A stretch of DNA of 64,000 nt from Chloranthus sessilifolius. Its lineage: Eukaryota > Streptophyta > Magnoliopsida > Chloranthales > Chloranthaceae. Under the pieces are notes generated by a model. It made no database searches. It was not told where the DNA came from and saw only the letters and a program-made list of their open reading frames with translations. A program made the position numbers and the translations under genes. The stretch covers positions 71,691,604 through 71,755,603 of the forward strand of contig CM037587.1 of assembly GCA_021018995.1 (NCBI GenBank), read 5' to 3'. Shown in pieces: positions 11,940 through 21,299 of the stretch (position 1 is the first letter of the stretch; each line of letters opens with the position of its first letter).

Positions 11940-14444
11940 TCCCATCATGCTTCAGGTCCTTGAGAGTCCCTCTTCCGTGAACGCTTAGTCCTTTGAAACA
12001 TCCGGGTATCATCCACACGGGACCACACTTAGGATAGCTGGCCAAGTAGTGAATGTGACTGCTTCTCCTGAGCATGCTAAAAGCATCACATCAGAAGGAT
12101 TAGTTAGGGGAAAGCATAAACCTATAAAATGCAGAAGGGACAACCCAACATCATACTCACCACGTCAGCCTCCCGAAGGTCAGCCATGTGACGGTAGTAA
12201 TCCATCTGCTGAATGGCTGACTCATAAACCTATAGAGGGGGAAGAATGGAGAAATCAATAGACTAAAAAGATAGAGGAGGGCATTCACACCCCTAGAAAA
12301 GGGAACTCACCCACGGGATCAGCTCGGGGGGAGGTACTCTAACTGCCTCGTCAGAAAGGCGGGCACGCTCAGCCACATCAGCACACAGCCCAGAGAGAAA
12401 TATGTCATCCATATGCCTAAAGGCCTTAGATCAAAAGTGCCCAAGGGTCCTGCACCTGCCTCCTCCAAAGGTCCTGCCTCTGCACCCTGGTAGGGTCATG
12501 CTGCCTCCTCAAACCAAAAAAGGAAAAGAGAGGAAGAAAATCGATCAGCAAAGCACTACCCTAGTGAATCAAGAAGATGAACTGACAAGCAAAGGAAGGG
12601 TAAGAAAAAGTACCTGGCTCTGTGGCTTTCCCAATGCAAAAAAGTTGGCACCTAGAACAAAGCGTGGAAGGAGGGTCTGATAAGGGAGAGACTCGCACCA
12701 CTGCTGGTACCCCCATACTAGAAAAGGTCTTCGACAGGAATCCCATGATGGATGAGTCTCCTGGAGAGCTCCTTGACCGTACCCCCTAGTGCCATAACAT
12801 CCTCAGGAGGACCCAACAACACAACAAAGAAATCTCGATACTGGTGCACAACCCTCTCTCTCAGATAGTAGACTTGGACCCAAGCACCGTAGAAAAAGAT
12901 AACATGGTGGTCTATGAACAGCCATGGCCGCCCTACAACAGCGCGATCTAGAAAAGGGGAGCCAATATACGGGTCAAATACAATCTGCACAAAAAAAGAG
13001 AATGACCGTCGGTCAGTCAATGCAAGCATAAACTCAAAAGTCTAACCGATAAAGAAAAGTGAGATTCAAACCTGCTAAGGGATCATCAAGTCAAACTGAG
13101 ACCTCAGGCCCAGCTCCAAGTGCTTGATCCCTGACTCTCGACGACGGTTAGTGTGCCAGCAGCTCATGAGGGGGTAGGTGTCCTCATCAGAAAAGAGCAG
13201 CGGGCTGCCAGGTTGGAAGTGCAGGTGCCCCCAAATCTCAAAATATGGACAAGCAAGGAACATATAAAAAATGAATGAAAGTCAGAAATGATGAACCAAG
13301 AAGGACAAAACCAAATGAGTTACCTCAACCATGGGCCAAAAATCGAGGACAGAGGCAACTTCCCCAATCGAGGCTCTGGCTAGGTTGTCCATCATCACCG
13401 CGTACCCAGCACCGCCCCAATCAAAACGATGCATGCCTGCCCAGTTCTCCATTAGACAAAGGAGGGACAGCACAACACGACCCCCACTAGCATTGGCAAG
13501 AATGGTCTTGCCCAAAACATAAAGAAGGGAGATGCAAGTTAGCATTAGGGCGCACTCAGGCTCGATGATGACATCCATATCGGGTTGGTGCAGATCAACC
13601 AGCACATTGGTCTCAAACATACTCTCCAACTAGGACAACTTGACCTCATAGCTGGTCATGTTGTTGGAGGGGTAGGCCCCAATCAGCCGAGTCACCTCCT
13701 CACGATTAGGGATGCCAAGACAGACCACTGGCACCTCTCCTATCGCAATCTCCATAATCATAGACCAAACCACGAGAGTGATGGTCATCTCAGCTACAAA
13801 CATATGGAAGGTCATCGTCTCTGGATGAAACCTCTCCACCAAGGCCTTCATGTAGACCGAGTCACCCCACATGGCAAGACAGGATAGGAAGTTTCCAAAA
13901 CTGACCTGGGCCAAGAGAACCCTCACGGTGTAAGGGAGGTGGGCATAAAAGTGCTAATGGTGAAACCACCCCCCATGGAACATGATCTGGGGTAGGGGAT
14001 GGATCAAAAGAGTGGAGGATGTCAAATCCTAGAACAAAGTAGCATGAAAAAAAACAACAAAGGAAAGCAGCTAAAGAACTCTTCTCTTTACCTAGCTAGC
14101 AATCTAGAAATTCAAAATGTGGGTGTATTGCTTGTGGAGCAACCCACTACAGGCCGCCTTGCCTTGCATCTCATATCAGACACGAGAAGAGCGCTGCACC
14201 TGGATAAGGGGCTCACCCCAGATACCAAAGATCACATCAAGGCTACCCCAGTGAGCCTGGTCCTCATCACTTGACTGGTCATGCACCATCCTAAAAAGAG
14301 ATACACCACCAAATGTTAAGGGATGATGAGCAAGAGGAAATTGAATGCTTCTCTAGGAAACATTAAATTGAACTAAAGTAAGTATGCCTCATGCATGCCA
14401 AAATGTCTGAGAAAAATCAAAAAAGAAGGGAGATACGTCCCGTC

Positions 14445-14489
<45 letters not shown>

Positions 14490-15170
14490 AAAACAACAAA
14501 AAAAAAAAAAATAATCTCTCTTTACTGAGAAAAATTAATGATTTTTGGCCACATTCGCTTTTTCAAAGGGGTCACCATTTATCCAAAAAAAGAGGGGGAA
14601 CAGGTGCAAACCAACCAATTTTCACCGAAATTCGTTCCAAATACGCACATACATCACTAAATCAATCAAAGGCATTTGCTTTCACAAAAAAATCCATTTT
14701 TTTCCCTAGATACGGAAGCTCTAATGCATTGATAAAATAATAGTAAAAAAAATCCAAACAAAAAAGAAAATAAAAAAGGGGGGATTAAATCACCCAAATT
14801 TTCACCAAAATCCTTACATAAATATACCTAAAATCACGATAGGGATCACAAAGGATCACATTTGCAAGAAATAAACACCCCTTTTATCATCTAGATGCAA
14901 GAACCCTAACCACGTTGACATAAAATCAAAAGAAATTCAAAAGAAAGAGGTTTTTAAATGATTACCTTGGTGAAGATTGGAACCCTAGATCCGGCGTGGA
15001 ATACGCATTCAATCGGTGATAATGACACCGGTGCGATGCCGAGGTATGAATCGGATCTATGAGACACAAGGTAGGGCTCCCGTTTTGGTTTGGAGAGAGG
15101 GAGAGAAGAGAGGTTTGAATTATGAGCCTTTTCAGGTCTCTGGTTGTGCCCGACCACTTTTAAAACATAA
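11940..15170 (-). pseudogene. Antisense multi-exon plant mobile domain (PMD) gene in element A
   Basis: The minus-strand blocks from 13,926 down to 12,718 match PMD (PF10536) in order: WGDSVYMKALVERFHPET and TFHMFVAEMTITL (13,926-13,630), FDWGGAGYAVMMDNLARA (13,629-13,324), and then a tail with DPYIGSPFLDRAVVGRPWLF (13,029-12,718). Splice-like junctions separate the blocks: a donor GTAACT after 13,324, and donors near 12,620, 12,320 and 12,160. A leader exon (about 15,170-14,960) has a pyrimidine-rich 5' UTR and ends in a GTAATC donor. Short downstream exons reach about 11,940. PMD proteins are plant-specific, and the domain is known in both host genes and transposons. The first intron position inside the domain matches the PMD gene at 21,300. 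It is a fossil with several interruptions. Confidence 0.65.
14447..14510. repeat. Long A-rich homopolymer tract
   Basis: An uninterrupted A run of roughly 40 bases at 14,449-14,488 is followed by further A-rich sequence. It lies inside the presumed first intron of the antisense PMD gene, where it reads as poly-T in the sense of that gene. It may be a simple-repeat expansion. No retroposed sequence is evident beside it. Confidence 0.9.
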
Positions 15171-15172
15171 AA
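15157..15172 (-). promoter_or_regulatory. Weak TATA-like element before the antisense PMD leader
   Basis: The minus strand has TTATGTTTTAAAAG directly downstream of the palindrome array and upstream of a CT-rich leader. It is weaker than the boxes at 11,208 and 52,095. Confidence 0.3.
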
Positions 15173-15174
15173 TG

Positions 15175-15345
15175 GCCTAGCGTGTCTAATAGAAATGCTA
15201 GGCATAATTTCTTCAGATTTGGCCTAGTGTGTCTAATAGACACGCTAGGCATAAATTCCCCAGTTTTGGCGTAGCATGTGTATTACACACGCTAAGCTTA
15301 ATTCTCCTCCAAGTTGGCCTATCATGTCTAACACACACGCTAGGC
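15175..15345. repeat. Palindrome array, four units, 47-bp period (PMD promoter side)
   Basis: Dyads start at 15,175, 15,222, 15,269 and 15,317 (spacing 47, 47, 48). The second unit is close to a perfect hairpin with arms GCCTAGTGTGTCTA and TAGACACGCTAGGC. The motif and period are those of the arrays at 11,237-11,406 and in the 3' LTR. It lies immediately upstream of the antisense PMD leader. Confidence 0.9.
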
Positions 15346-16127
15346 TTATTTTGGCTCCTTGCCAACTTTGTTTCATTCGGGTGTGGCCCGGTAAACAAGT
15401 TTGATTGGCTAGACCAAATATTGCACATGTTCCCAAAAAGTGCATCAACCTTCATTTGATCCGCTCGGGAAACTGTGCTAAAATAAAATGTTTAGGGTCA
15501 ATGAGCACGCCCAAAAAACCTCGAAAAAACATAAAAATATATATATACATAAAAACATAAAATAACAAAAATATGCGGCTTGAAAAATGGCACACACTCC
15601 TATAAAGCGTGGCGATATCAATATTCGCTACATTGGGGTAGTTGTGCTAAATTAACCTCGGGATTGATGAGTTCGCCCAAAAATCTTCATGTAGGGGAAC
15701 TCGTGATCTATCAAATGGGGCAATCAATGCCTCGTAAGGTTGGGCACAAACTGTGTATCTCCGCATCATTTTCCTTACACCCATCTTGAAGTATAGGTCA
15801 ATCACCCTCATGCTTACAGGGCTATCTTGTTCAAAATGGACCTAAAATATCACACTTCACCAATCATATCGAGGAGCGGACATTTTTCCCAACACATTGG
15901 GCTTCCACAACTCGCGCAACCTCGGTCATGCCCAGTAATGTCGCTAAGCGCTTAGGGACCGATAGCCTTGAGGAAGGGACTTTTTCCCGACATACAAGGC
16001 TTACATATACTCACCATGTTACCATTTGATGTTTGAGATTCACTTTGAATACGACAGATTCGTTAGCATGCCTTGGGCCTCTTCGGATGTCTCTTTCTTT
16101 GTAATGCGATCATTAGTAATCGAATAC
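15346..16127 (+). other. 3' internal non-coding region before the 3' LTR of A
   Basis: No convincing gene lies here. Short phrases are homologous to the minus-strand sequence at 20,482-21,250, for example the block around 15,860-16,100 with GATTCACTTTGAATA and ATGCGATCATTAGTAATCG. That homology supports the same 3' untranslated architecture in A and B/E. Confidence 0.55.
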
Positions 16128-16140
16128 TAAAAAGGGGCAT
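16128..16140 (+). promoter_or_regulatory. Polypurine tract of element A
   Basis: AAAAAGGGGCATC sits directly against the LTR start TGTAGACACCC. This is the usual position and composition of the plus-strand primer in plant gypsy elements. Confidence 0.75.
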
Positions 16141-16503
16141 CTGTAGACACCCAAATTTGGCCCAAGGCCCGATTAACTTACGCTTTGAGAAAGACGTACC
16201 CTTCAAGCTTCCAAGAGCACTTTCCAAACCCTTAGAACTTAACCTGAACCCTTAGAAGCCTATCCTCGACCCTTAGGAGTCAACCTTAACCTATAGAACC
16301 CCTCCCGAACTTGTGTTAAACCCTCCCGGGCAGTGGTTGAAAAGAGGAGTGCCATAGTTTTCACAGACCTCTACTAGAACTAAGTTCTATACCTTTGGAA
16401 AGAGGATATTCTCATATTTCCAACAAACCAAGAATCGCCTCAATCTGAGTTATATACAGAATGATATGGCGATTTGAAAATCAGGCAGAATTGTAGGAAA
16501 TTT

Positions 16504-16689
16504 GACTAGCATGTCTAATGGACACGCTAGGCCAATTTTGGCATATTTTGGCCCAGCATATCTAAAAGACACGCTAGGAAAAATTTACTTTTATGGATCC
16601 CACGGTGGGTTCTGAACCTCCAAGATTCTCAAGGAACACTGTTCCTATACCTAGTGTGTCTAATACACACACTAGGCTTAGGAACAGTG
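16504..16689. repeat. Palindrome cluster in the LTR of A
   Basis: Dyads of the CTAGCGTGTC type begin at about 16,504 and 16,551 (47 bp apart), with a third at about 16,649 (98 bp on). The third is nested in a longer dyad whose outer arms are CACTGTTCCTA at 16,637 and TAGGAACAGTG ending at 16,689. The cluster lies about 260-450 bp upstream of the TATA box. Confidence 0.85.
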
Positions 16690-16950
16690 ATTTTTGGGAA
16701 TTTGGCCAGATTTCAAATTTGGAGTTTGACTCGACCACCCAATCCATTGGGGTTGGTTTCGGTAGGACTGTTGCACCCCCACTAGCCTTCTTTTTTACTC
16801 TTTTGTCATTTATAAGCCTACCCTATCATCTACCATTGAAACCCAATTCCCACCTATCTAAGCCCTAGAAATCCTAGGAAATCTTAGATTGGGATTACCT
16901 AATTGTTAAACCCCATTAGCCCTTAAGTGTCTCCTTAACCACCCCTTTCT

Positions 16951-16960
16951 CTATAAATAG
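16951..16960 (+). promoter_or_regulatory. TATA box in the LTR of A
   Basis: CTATAAATAG is followed by AGAGCC and then an A/G-rich start region. The same box is conserved in the homologous LTR at 19,682-19,695 on the minus strand. It is the likely RNA polymerase II promoter of the element. Confidence 0.75.
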
Positions 16961-17959
16961 AGAGCCACCCCCGTTGATTAAGGGCTTGAAAAAAATTCTA
17001 AAAGGAGAGAAAATTCTAAGAGAGCTCCCTTTACCATTTTAGCATTTTATCCATAAAATTTCATAACTTAGGTTCACCCTTTAGACCCCATTTTCTATCA
17101 TCAAATCCTTAGTTTTAGGAAGAACAAGGTCTTAGCCTATCTCTCCTTCCTCCTAGCTCCCTAGCCTTGGAGATCAAAACCCATTTCTCTAACCAAGTGC
17201 CATCGGAAGCTCACCGAAACGTAGCTACGCGGAGGTCCACAACTGTGATACAAGGGTCCGAGAGCTCCGGCTCTTCCCTCTATTCCTCTACCATCTTTGC
17301 TTTTCCTCTATCCTAGAATTTTAACTGTTACACTGCCAAAATTATTGTGATTGCGGGAGGCTTAAATAGGATCGAAGTGCCTTCGAGCAAGAGGAAGTGT
17401 TGTTTTATATTTTATTTTTTTCTTTTTATTTGGCCATAAGTAGAGACCGCTTACAGAGCTGGTTGATCGGGTGCCTAACACCTTCCCGATTGATAACCGA
17501 AGCCCCTACCCAAGAGCCTTTGGCGTGAATCAATAAATCAGAGTCATATTTGGCACTTCGATGCTTTCAATATTGATTTGGGTTTCCCGAGACACCAAAA
17601 GCTCTGGGTGGTGACTCTATATTTTTTCACACGAGTGCATCGTTGTGACGGATCGATACAGATCCACGGTTGCACAACGTACCACCCAAAAAATTTGGGC
17701 ATGATCTGATGCATATCCAACACTAAAAATGTGATCGAATGTACCCAAAATCAATGCACCAAGTTGGTTGGGTGTCACCTTATCTTTGACCCATCAAATG
17801 GAGGTAAAAAAAGGTCATTTTTTTTTTTAAATAAAATCACATGCCCTATCACTGATAAACCCAGTACGGGTGTTGTTTTGGGTTGATCATGCCATGTGGC
17901 AAGTGAGTTGGCATCCAGGTGCAGTCCTCTAGGGCTGTGTTTGAATGCATTTCCCCAAT

Positions 17960-17963
<4 letters not shown>

Positions 17964-17998
<35 letters not shown>
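17964..17998. repeat. (AT)n microsatellite
   Basis: About 17 alternating AT dinucleotides. Confidence 0.95.
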
Positions 17999-17999
<1 letters not shown>

Positions 18000-18182
18000 T
18001 AGTTGTTTATGTTTGTCTATTCATCAGTCTTATTAGAGACTGAAACATTTCAAGTAACGGGAAAATTGACAGTCCATATATTGAAGAAGAACATGACCCA
18101 TTGGCATTTCCAGAATGTTACATTGAGCTCAACCTAAAGGATGAATACTAGGGAGATCTGGCTTGATTGTGAGTTCGCCTAT

Positions 18183-18333
18183 AACTCAAATGTGTGTAGA
18201 TAATACTGCCTACTTTTCTGTTAACTTTGGTTAAATTTAGAAATCTTACTCTGATCATCTAACTCAAATGTGTGTAAATATATTGTGTCTACTTTTCTGT
18301 CAACTTTGGTTAAACTTAGAAACTTTACTCTGT
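18183..18333. repeat. 78-bp tandem duplication
   Basis: The block beginning AACTCAAATGTGTGTA at 18,183 recurs at 18,261. Both copies continue through TACTTTTCTGT and AACTTTGGTTAAA to ACTCTG, with scattered differences. This is an isolated local duplication. Confidence 0.85.
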
Positions 18334-19224
18334 CTTGCAAATGGAATCTTGAGTTGTGTCAGTTCAATCATATCTGTGTGAAGTAAAATTCTGCGCTCTA
18401 TCCCTCCTTTCTTTGACTAATGAAGAGATAATGATGTCCGAAATAATCATCATTATTGTCTTCATCATCATCATCATCATCTCCCTGGCATAAATCAAAT
18501 CTTTTTGGGGTTTGTTGAGTGTCCAAATATTTCAAAAGGAGAATATAGCTCAGCCAATACCGATGTATATCGGTATCATCGACAACTGATGTCGATACCA
18601 CCTTGATTTTGTGTAAGTATCAGCTGATAGCGACCGAGACAAATTCAATTTTTTAAATTTTTTTGAGAGAAAGATTCAGAGTTGGCAATACATAACCTAT
18701 AATGACAGAATATGTACGGGTGCAAGATGAACCGAAACTCGAGACCAATACCGACACCTTGGTCTTCTGATGCCTGATTGGTACATCCCAAAGGTCTTAT
18801 GGACATGAAATCTAGGTAATTAAGATTAGTAAGATGCTCCATGATTGCTCCCAAGAAATGCTTTATTTCATGCTCTCAAATGATAAATATATGATTGAGA
18901 TAATTAACATAGTTTTGTCAAATGATTAAACTTTTTATTTTACCCACGTGCAACGCACGTCCACTGCCTACAGTGGGCTTTTGCGAGTCTGTTGCGACGA
19001 TGCACTCGTAAAAAGATGGAGTCGCCACCTGGAGCTTTTGGTATCCCAAGATACTCAAAATCAATATTATGAGCACCAAAGTGTAAAATATTGACTCCGA
19101 TTTACCGGTCAACGCCAAAGGCTCTTGGGTAGGGGCTCGGTTATTAATCGGGAAGGTGTTAGGCACCCAATGAACCTGCTCGTAAATAGCCTCTACTATG
19201 GCCAGGTCTATGTTTAGATGATTT

Positions 19225-19260
<36 letters not shown>

Positions 19261-19681
19261 AAAGAAAGAAAGTGAGTGGCACTTCCTCTTGCCCGAAGGC
19301 ACTCCGATCCTATTTGAGCCCCCCGCAATCACTGTAATTTCGGCGGTGTAACGGCTCAAATTCTAGTATAGAGGAAAAACAAAAAGAAGGTAGAGGAATA
19401 AATGGGAGAGTCGGAGCTCTCGAGCCCTTGTAGCACCGTGGTCGGATCTTTACGTAAGAGCAACACCGATGAGCTTTCGATAGCACTATGGGCTAGAGAA
19501 TGGTTCTAATTTCTAAGGTTTGGAAGGATATGAGCTTGAGAGTGATGATGGAAATGGTGGTATGAGATGGGCTAAGGCTTTAGCTTTTGGAAAAATTCAA
19601 GTTTAAAGTTAGTGAGGAGGCACTTGGGTAAAGTTTCTTCTCTTAAAAATTTCAAAAGATGCCTTAAACAAGGGAGTGGCT

Positions 19682-19695
19682 CTCTATTTATAGAG
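19682..19695 (-). promoter_or_regulatory. TATA box in LTR B/E
   Basis: The minus strand reads CTCTATAAATAGAGA, at the position matching 16,951 in the LTR of A. Confidence 0.7.
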
Positions 19696-19970
19696 TTGAG
19701 GGTGGTTAGAGAGATACTTAAGGGCTAATGGGTTTAGCAATTAGGTAATCTCTAATCTAAGGTTTTCTAGGGTGTTAAGGGTTTGGAGAGGAGGGATTTG
19801 GGTTTTAATGGTAGATGATAGAGTGATGGGCTGAATGGCAAAAGGTGAAACTAATAGTTGGGAGGGGTAAAACAGTCCTAAAAAGATATACCGCAATGGC
19901 AGGAATGGTCCACAAGTCAAACCCCAAAACTGAAATCTGCCATTTTTCACAAAATTTAAGATTTTAAGTT

Positions 19971-20158
19971 ATGCGTACCCATAGCTTAGTATGTATGCAT
20001 AGCTTAGGAACAATGATTTTTGAAAAAATTGAGAAATCTGGAGCCTATTCTAGAGGTCAAATCTTTAGAAAAAAGCCAAATTGGTTGTGTGTAGATAGTA
20101 TGTACGCGTGGGCAATTTCTGCAAAAAATTGCTCATGCGTACATAGTATGTATGCATG
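19971..20158. repeat. Palindrome cluster in LTR B/E with a different core
   Basis: Dyads are built on ATGCGTACATA/TATGTATGCAT arms, with centres at roughly 20,146, 20,098 and 19,989. The spacing (about 48, then 109) and the flanks match the cluster at 16,504-16,689 in LTR A, but the palindrome sequence itself is unrelated to CTAGCGTGTC. Confidence 0.8.
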
Positions 20159-20481
20159 TGTAATTTCCTGTATTTTTCTATAATGTTTATTTCTTTATAA
20201 CTTTTGATGTACAACTCAGAATCAGGCGATTCTTAGCTCATTGGAAAGCTAGGAACCTCTTCTTTCCAATGGTATAAGCCTCAGCCCCTAAAAATGTCTA
20301 TATAAACTTTGGCACTCCTCTTTCAATCCTTTGTTTTGGTTGGGCTTTCTAAGAGTCCGGGATGGATTCTAAGGGTTTGGGATGGTTCCTAAGGGTTTGG
20401 AGAATACTTTTGGAAGCTCGTGAGTACACCACTCTCGAAGTATGTGCTGATCATGCCTTAGGCCAAATTTGGGTGTCTACA

Positions 20482-21299
20482 GACGTCTCTCGTTCGTATC
20501 CGGTCACTAATGATCGTATGCCAAATAGAGAGACATTTGAAGTGGCGCAAGGCAAATGCTCTTAGATCTGCTATATTCAAAGCGAACCTCAATCATCAAA
20601 TGGTAAAAAAATATATGGAGAGTAGTGGAAGTCCATTATATTGGAAAAGCATCCGTTCCTCGAGAATGGAGAGTAGTGAAAGCCCAATATGTTGGGAAAA
20701 CGTCCGCTCCTTGAGATTATCGGTCCCCAAGCACTTAGTGATATTACTAGGTATAACCGTGATGGTGTGAATGATGATGCATGATGTTCAAGATTTATTT
20801 TAAACAAAATAGCCTCGTGAGCGGGAGGGTGATCAACCCATTTTTAAAGATTAGAGTAAAGCAATGACTCGAAGATCCAATGGTCTGTGCCTAATCTCAT
20901 GAGGCATTGATTGCCCTATTTTGAATGGTCACGAGTGCCTCTACGCAAGGTAGGGTTCGAGGTCTTTGGGCATACCCATCGATTCTGAAGTTAATTTAGC
21001 ACAACTACTCAAGCGGAGCGAATATTGATGTCGTAATATTTTTTGGGAGTGCCTGTCACTTTTGATGATGATCTTCCAAACAAATTAACTATGCAAAAAC
21101 ATGGACCCATTAGGGGCAATAAAAGCAAGGCGATGGAAGCCCCGACCCAGGTCCCACCCGGGTACAATTTATAGGAACAAACAACCATCCTACAGATACC
21201 CAGACCCGTGGCATACACTTAGGGATACCGTGCAGGTTTTTAAGCCTGCGATCTAGAATAATCACAGGCTTATGTTTCTTTTATTCTTTATTGTGCGCT
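20482..21299. other. 3' internal non-coding region of B/E
   Basis: It is homologous in inverted orientation to the end of A's internal region (15,480-16,140) near the LTR. No gene is recognised. Confidence 0.5.

Larger units (their letters stand above)
1..17674 (+). mobile_element. Element A: broken Tat-lineage Ty3/gypsy LTR retrotransposon
   Basis: The plus strand carries, in order, a proline-rich leader, gag, aspartic protease, a G-patch-like segment, reverse transcriptase, a gypsy RNase H, a second RNase H, integrase, a long 3' region and a 3' LTR starting TGTAGACACCC. A second RNase H before integrase and a long 3' region with antisense genes are known traits of the Tat/Ogre/Retand group. 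The 5' LTR is outside the window. The coding part is a fossil with well over a dozen interruptions, so it is old relative to element D. The right end is placed by homology to the LTR at 18,965-20,481 and is uncertain by a few tens of bases. Confidence 0.85.
16141..17674 (+). mobile_element. 3' LTR of element A
   Basis: The LTR begins TGTAGACACCCAAATTTGG, follows a polypurine tract and contains a TATA box at 16,951. It is homologous along most of its length, in inverted orientation, to 18,965-20,481. Shared blocks include the start, CTATAAATAGAG, a GTGCCTTCGAGCAAGAGGAAG-type block, the CCTAACACCTTCCCGAT block and GAGTGCATCGT near the end. Homology fades near 17,670, so the right end is approximate. 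Confidence 0.75.
17675..18964. other. Spacer between two converging LTRs
   Basis: This sequence shows no coding frame of note and no recognisable element. It holds an (AT)n tract at 17,964-17,998, a 78-bp tandem duplication at 18,183-18,333, an (ATC)n tract near 18,459-18,481, and phrases such as TATCGGTATCATCG near 18,570 that resemble a dispersed repeat also seen near 33,930-34,140. It may be pre-insertion genomic DNA or an older, eroded element. Confidence 0.5.
18965..20481 (-). mobile_element. 3' LTR of minus-strand element B/E
   Basis: Read on the minus strand it starts TGTAGACACCCAAATTTGGCC at 20,481 and ends near TGTAGGCA at 18,965, about 1.5 kb, matching the length and layout of A's LTR. 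Sequence just beyond 20,481 is homologous to the sequence just upstream of A's LTR, so this is the 3' LTR of an element extending to the right. A TATA box lies at 19,682-19,695 (minus) and a short (TA)n tract at about 19,228-19,252. Confidence 0.75.

Noticed and set aside
11237-15345. CRISPR-like regular repeats with spacers
   Set aside because: The repeats are strongly palindromic, the period is 47 bp with similar A/T-rich linkers rather than unique spacers, and the context is a plant retroelement. No cas-like gene is present.
15213-15459. Overlapping open frames on both strands across the palindrome array
   Set aside because: The frames are open because the dyads read alike on both strands. 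There is no domain and no codon signal.
18183-18333. Short LTR pair or target duplication
   Set aside because: The copies are directly adjacent with no internal sequence. This is a simple tandem duplication.
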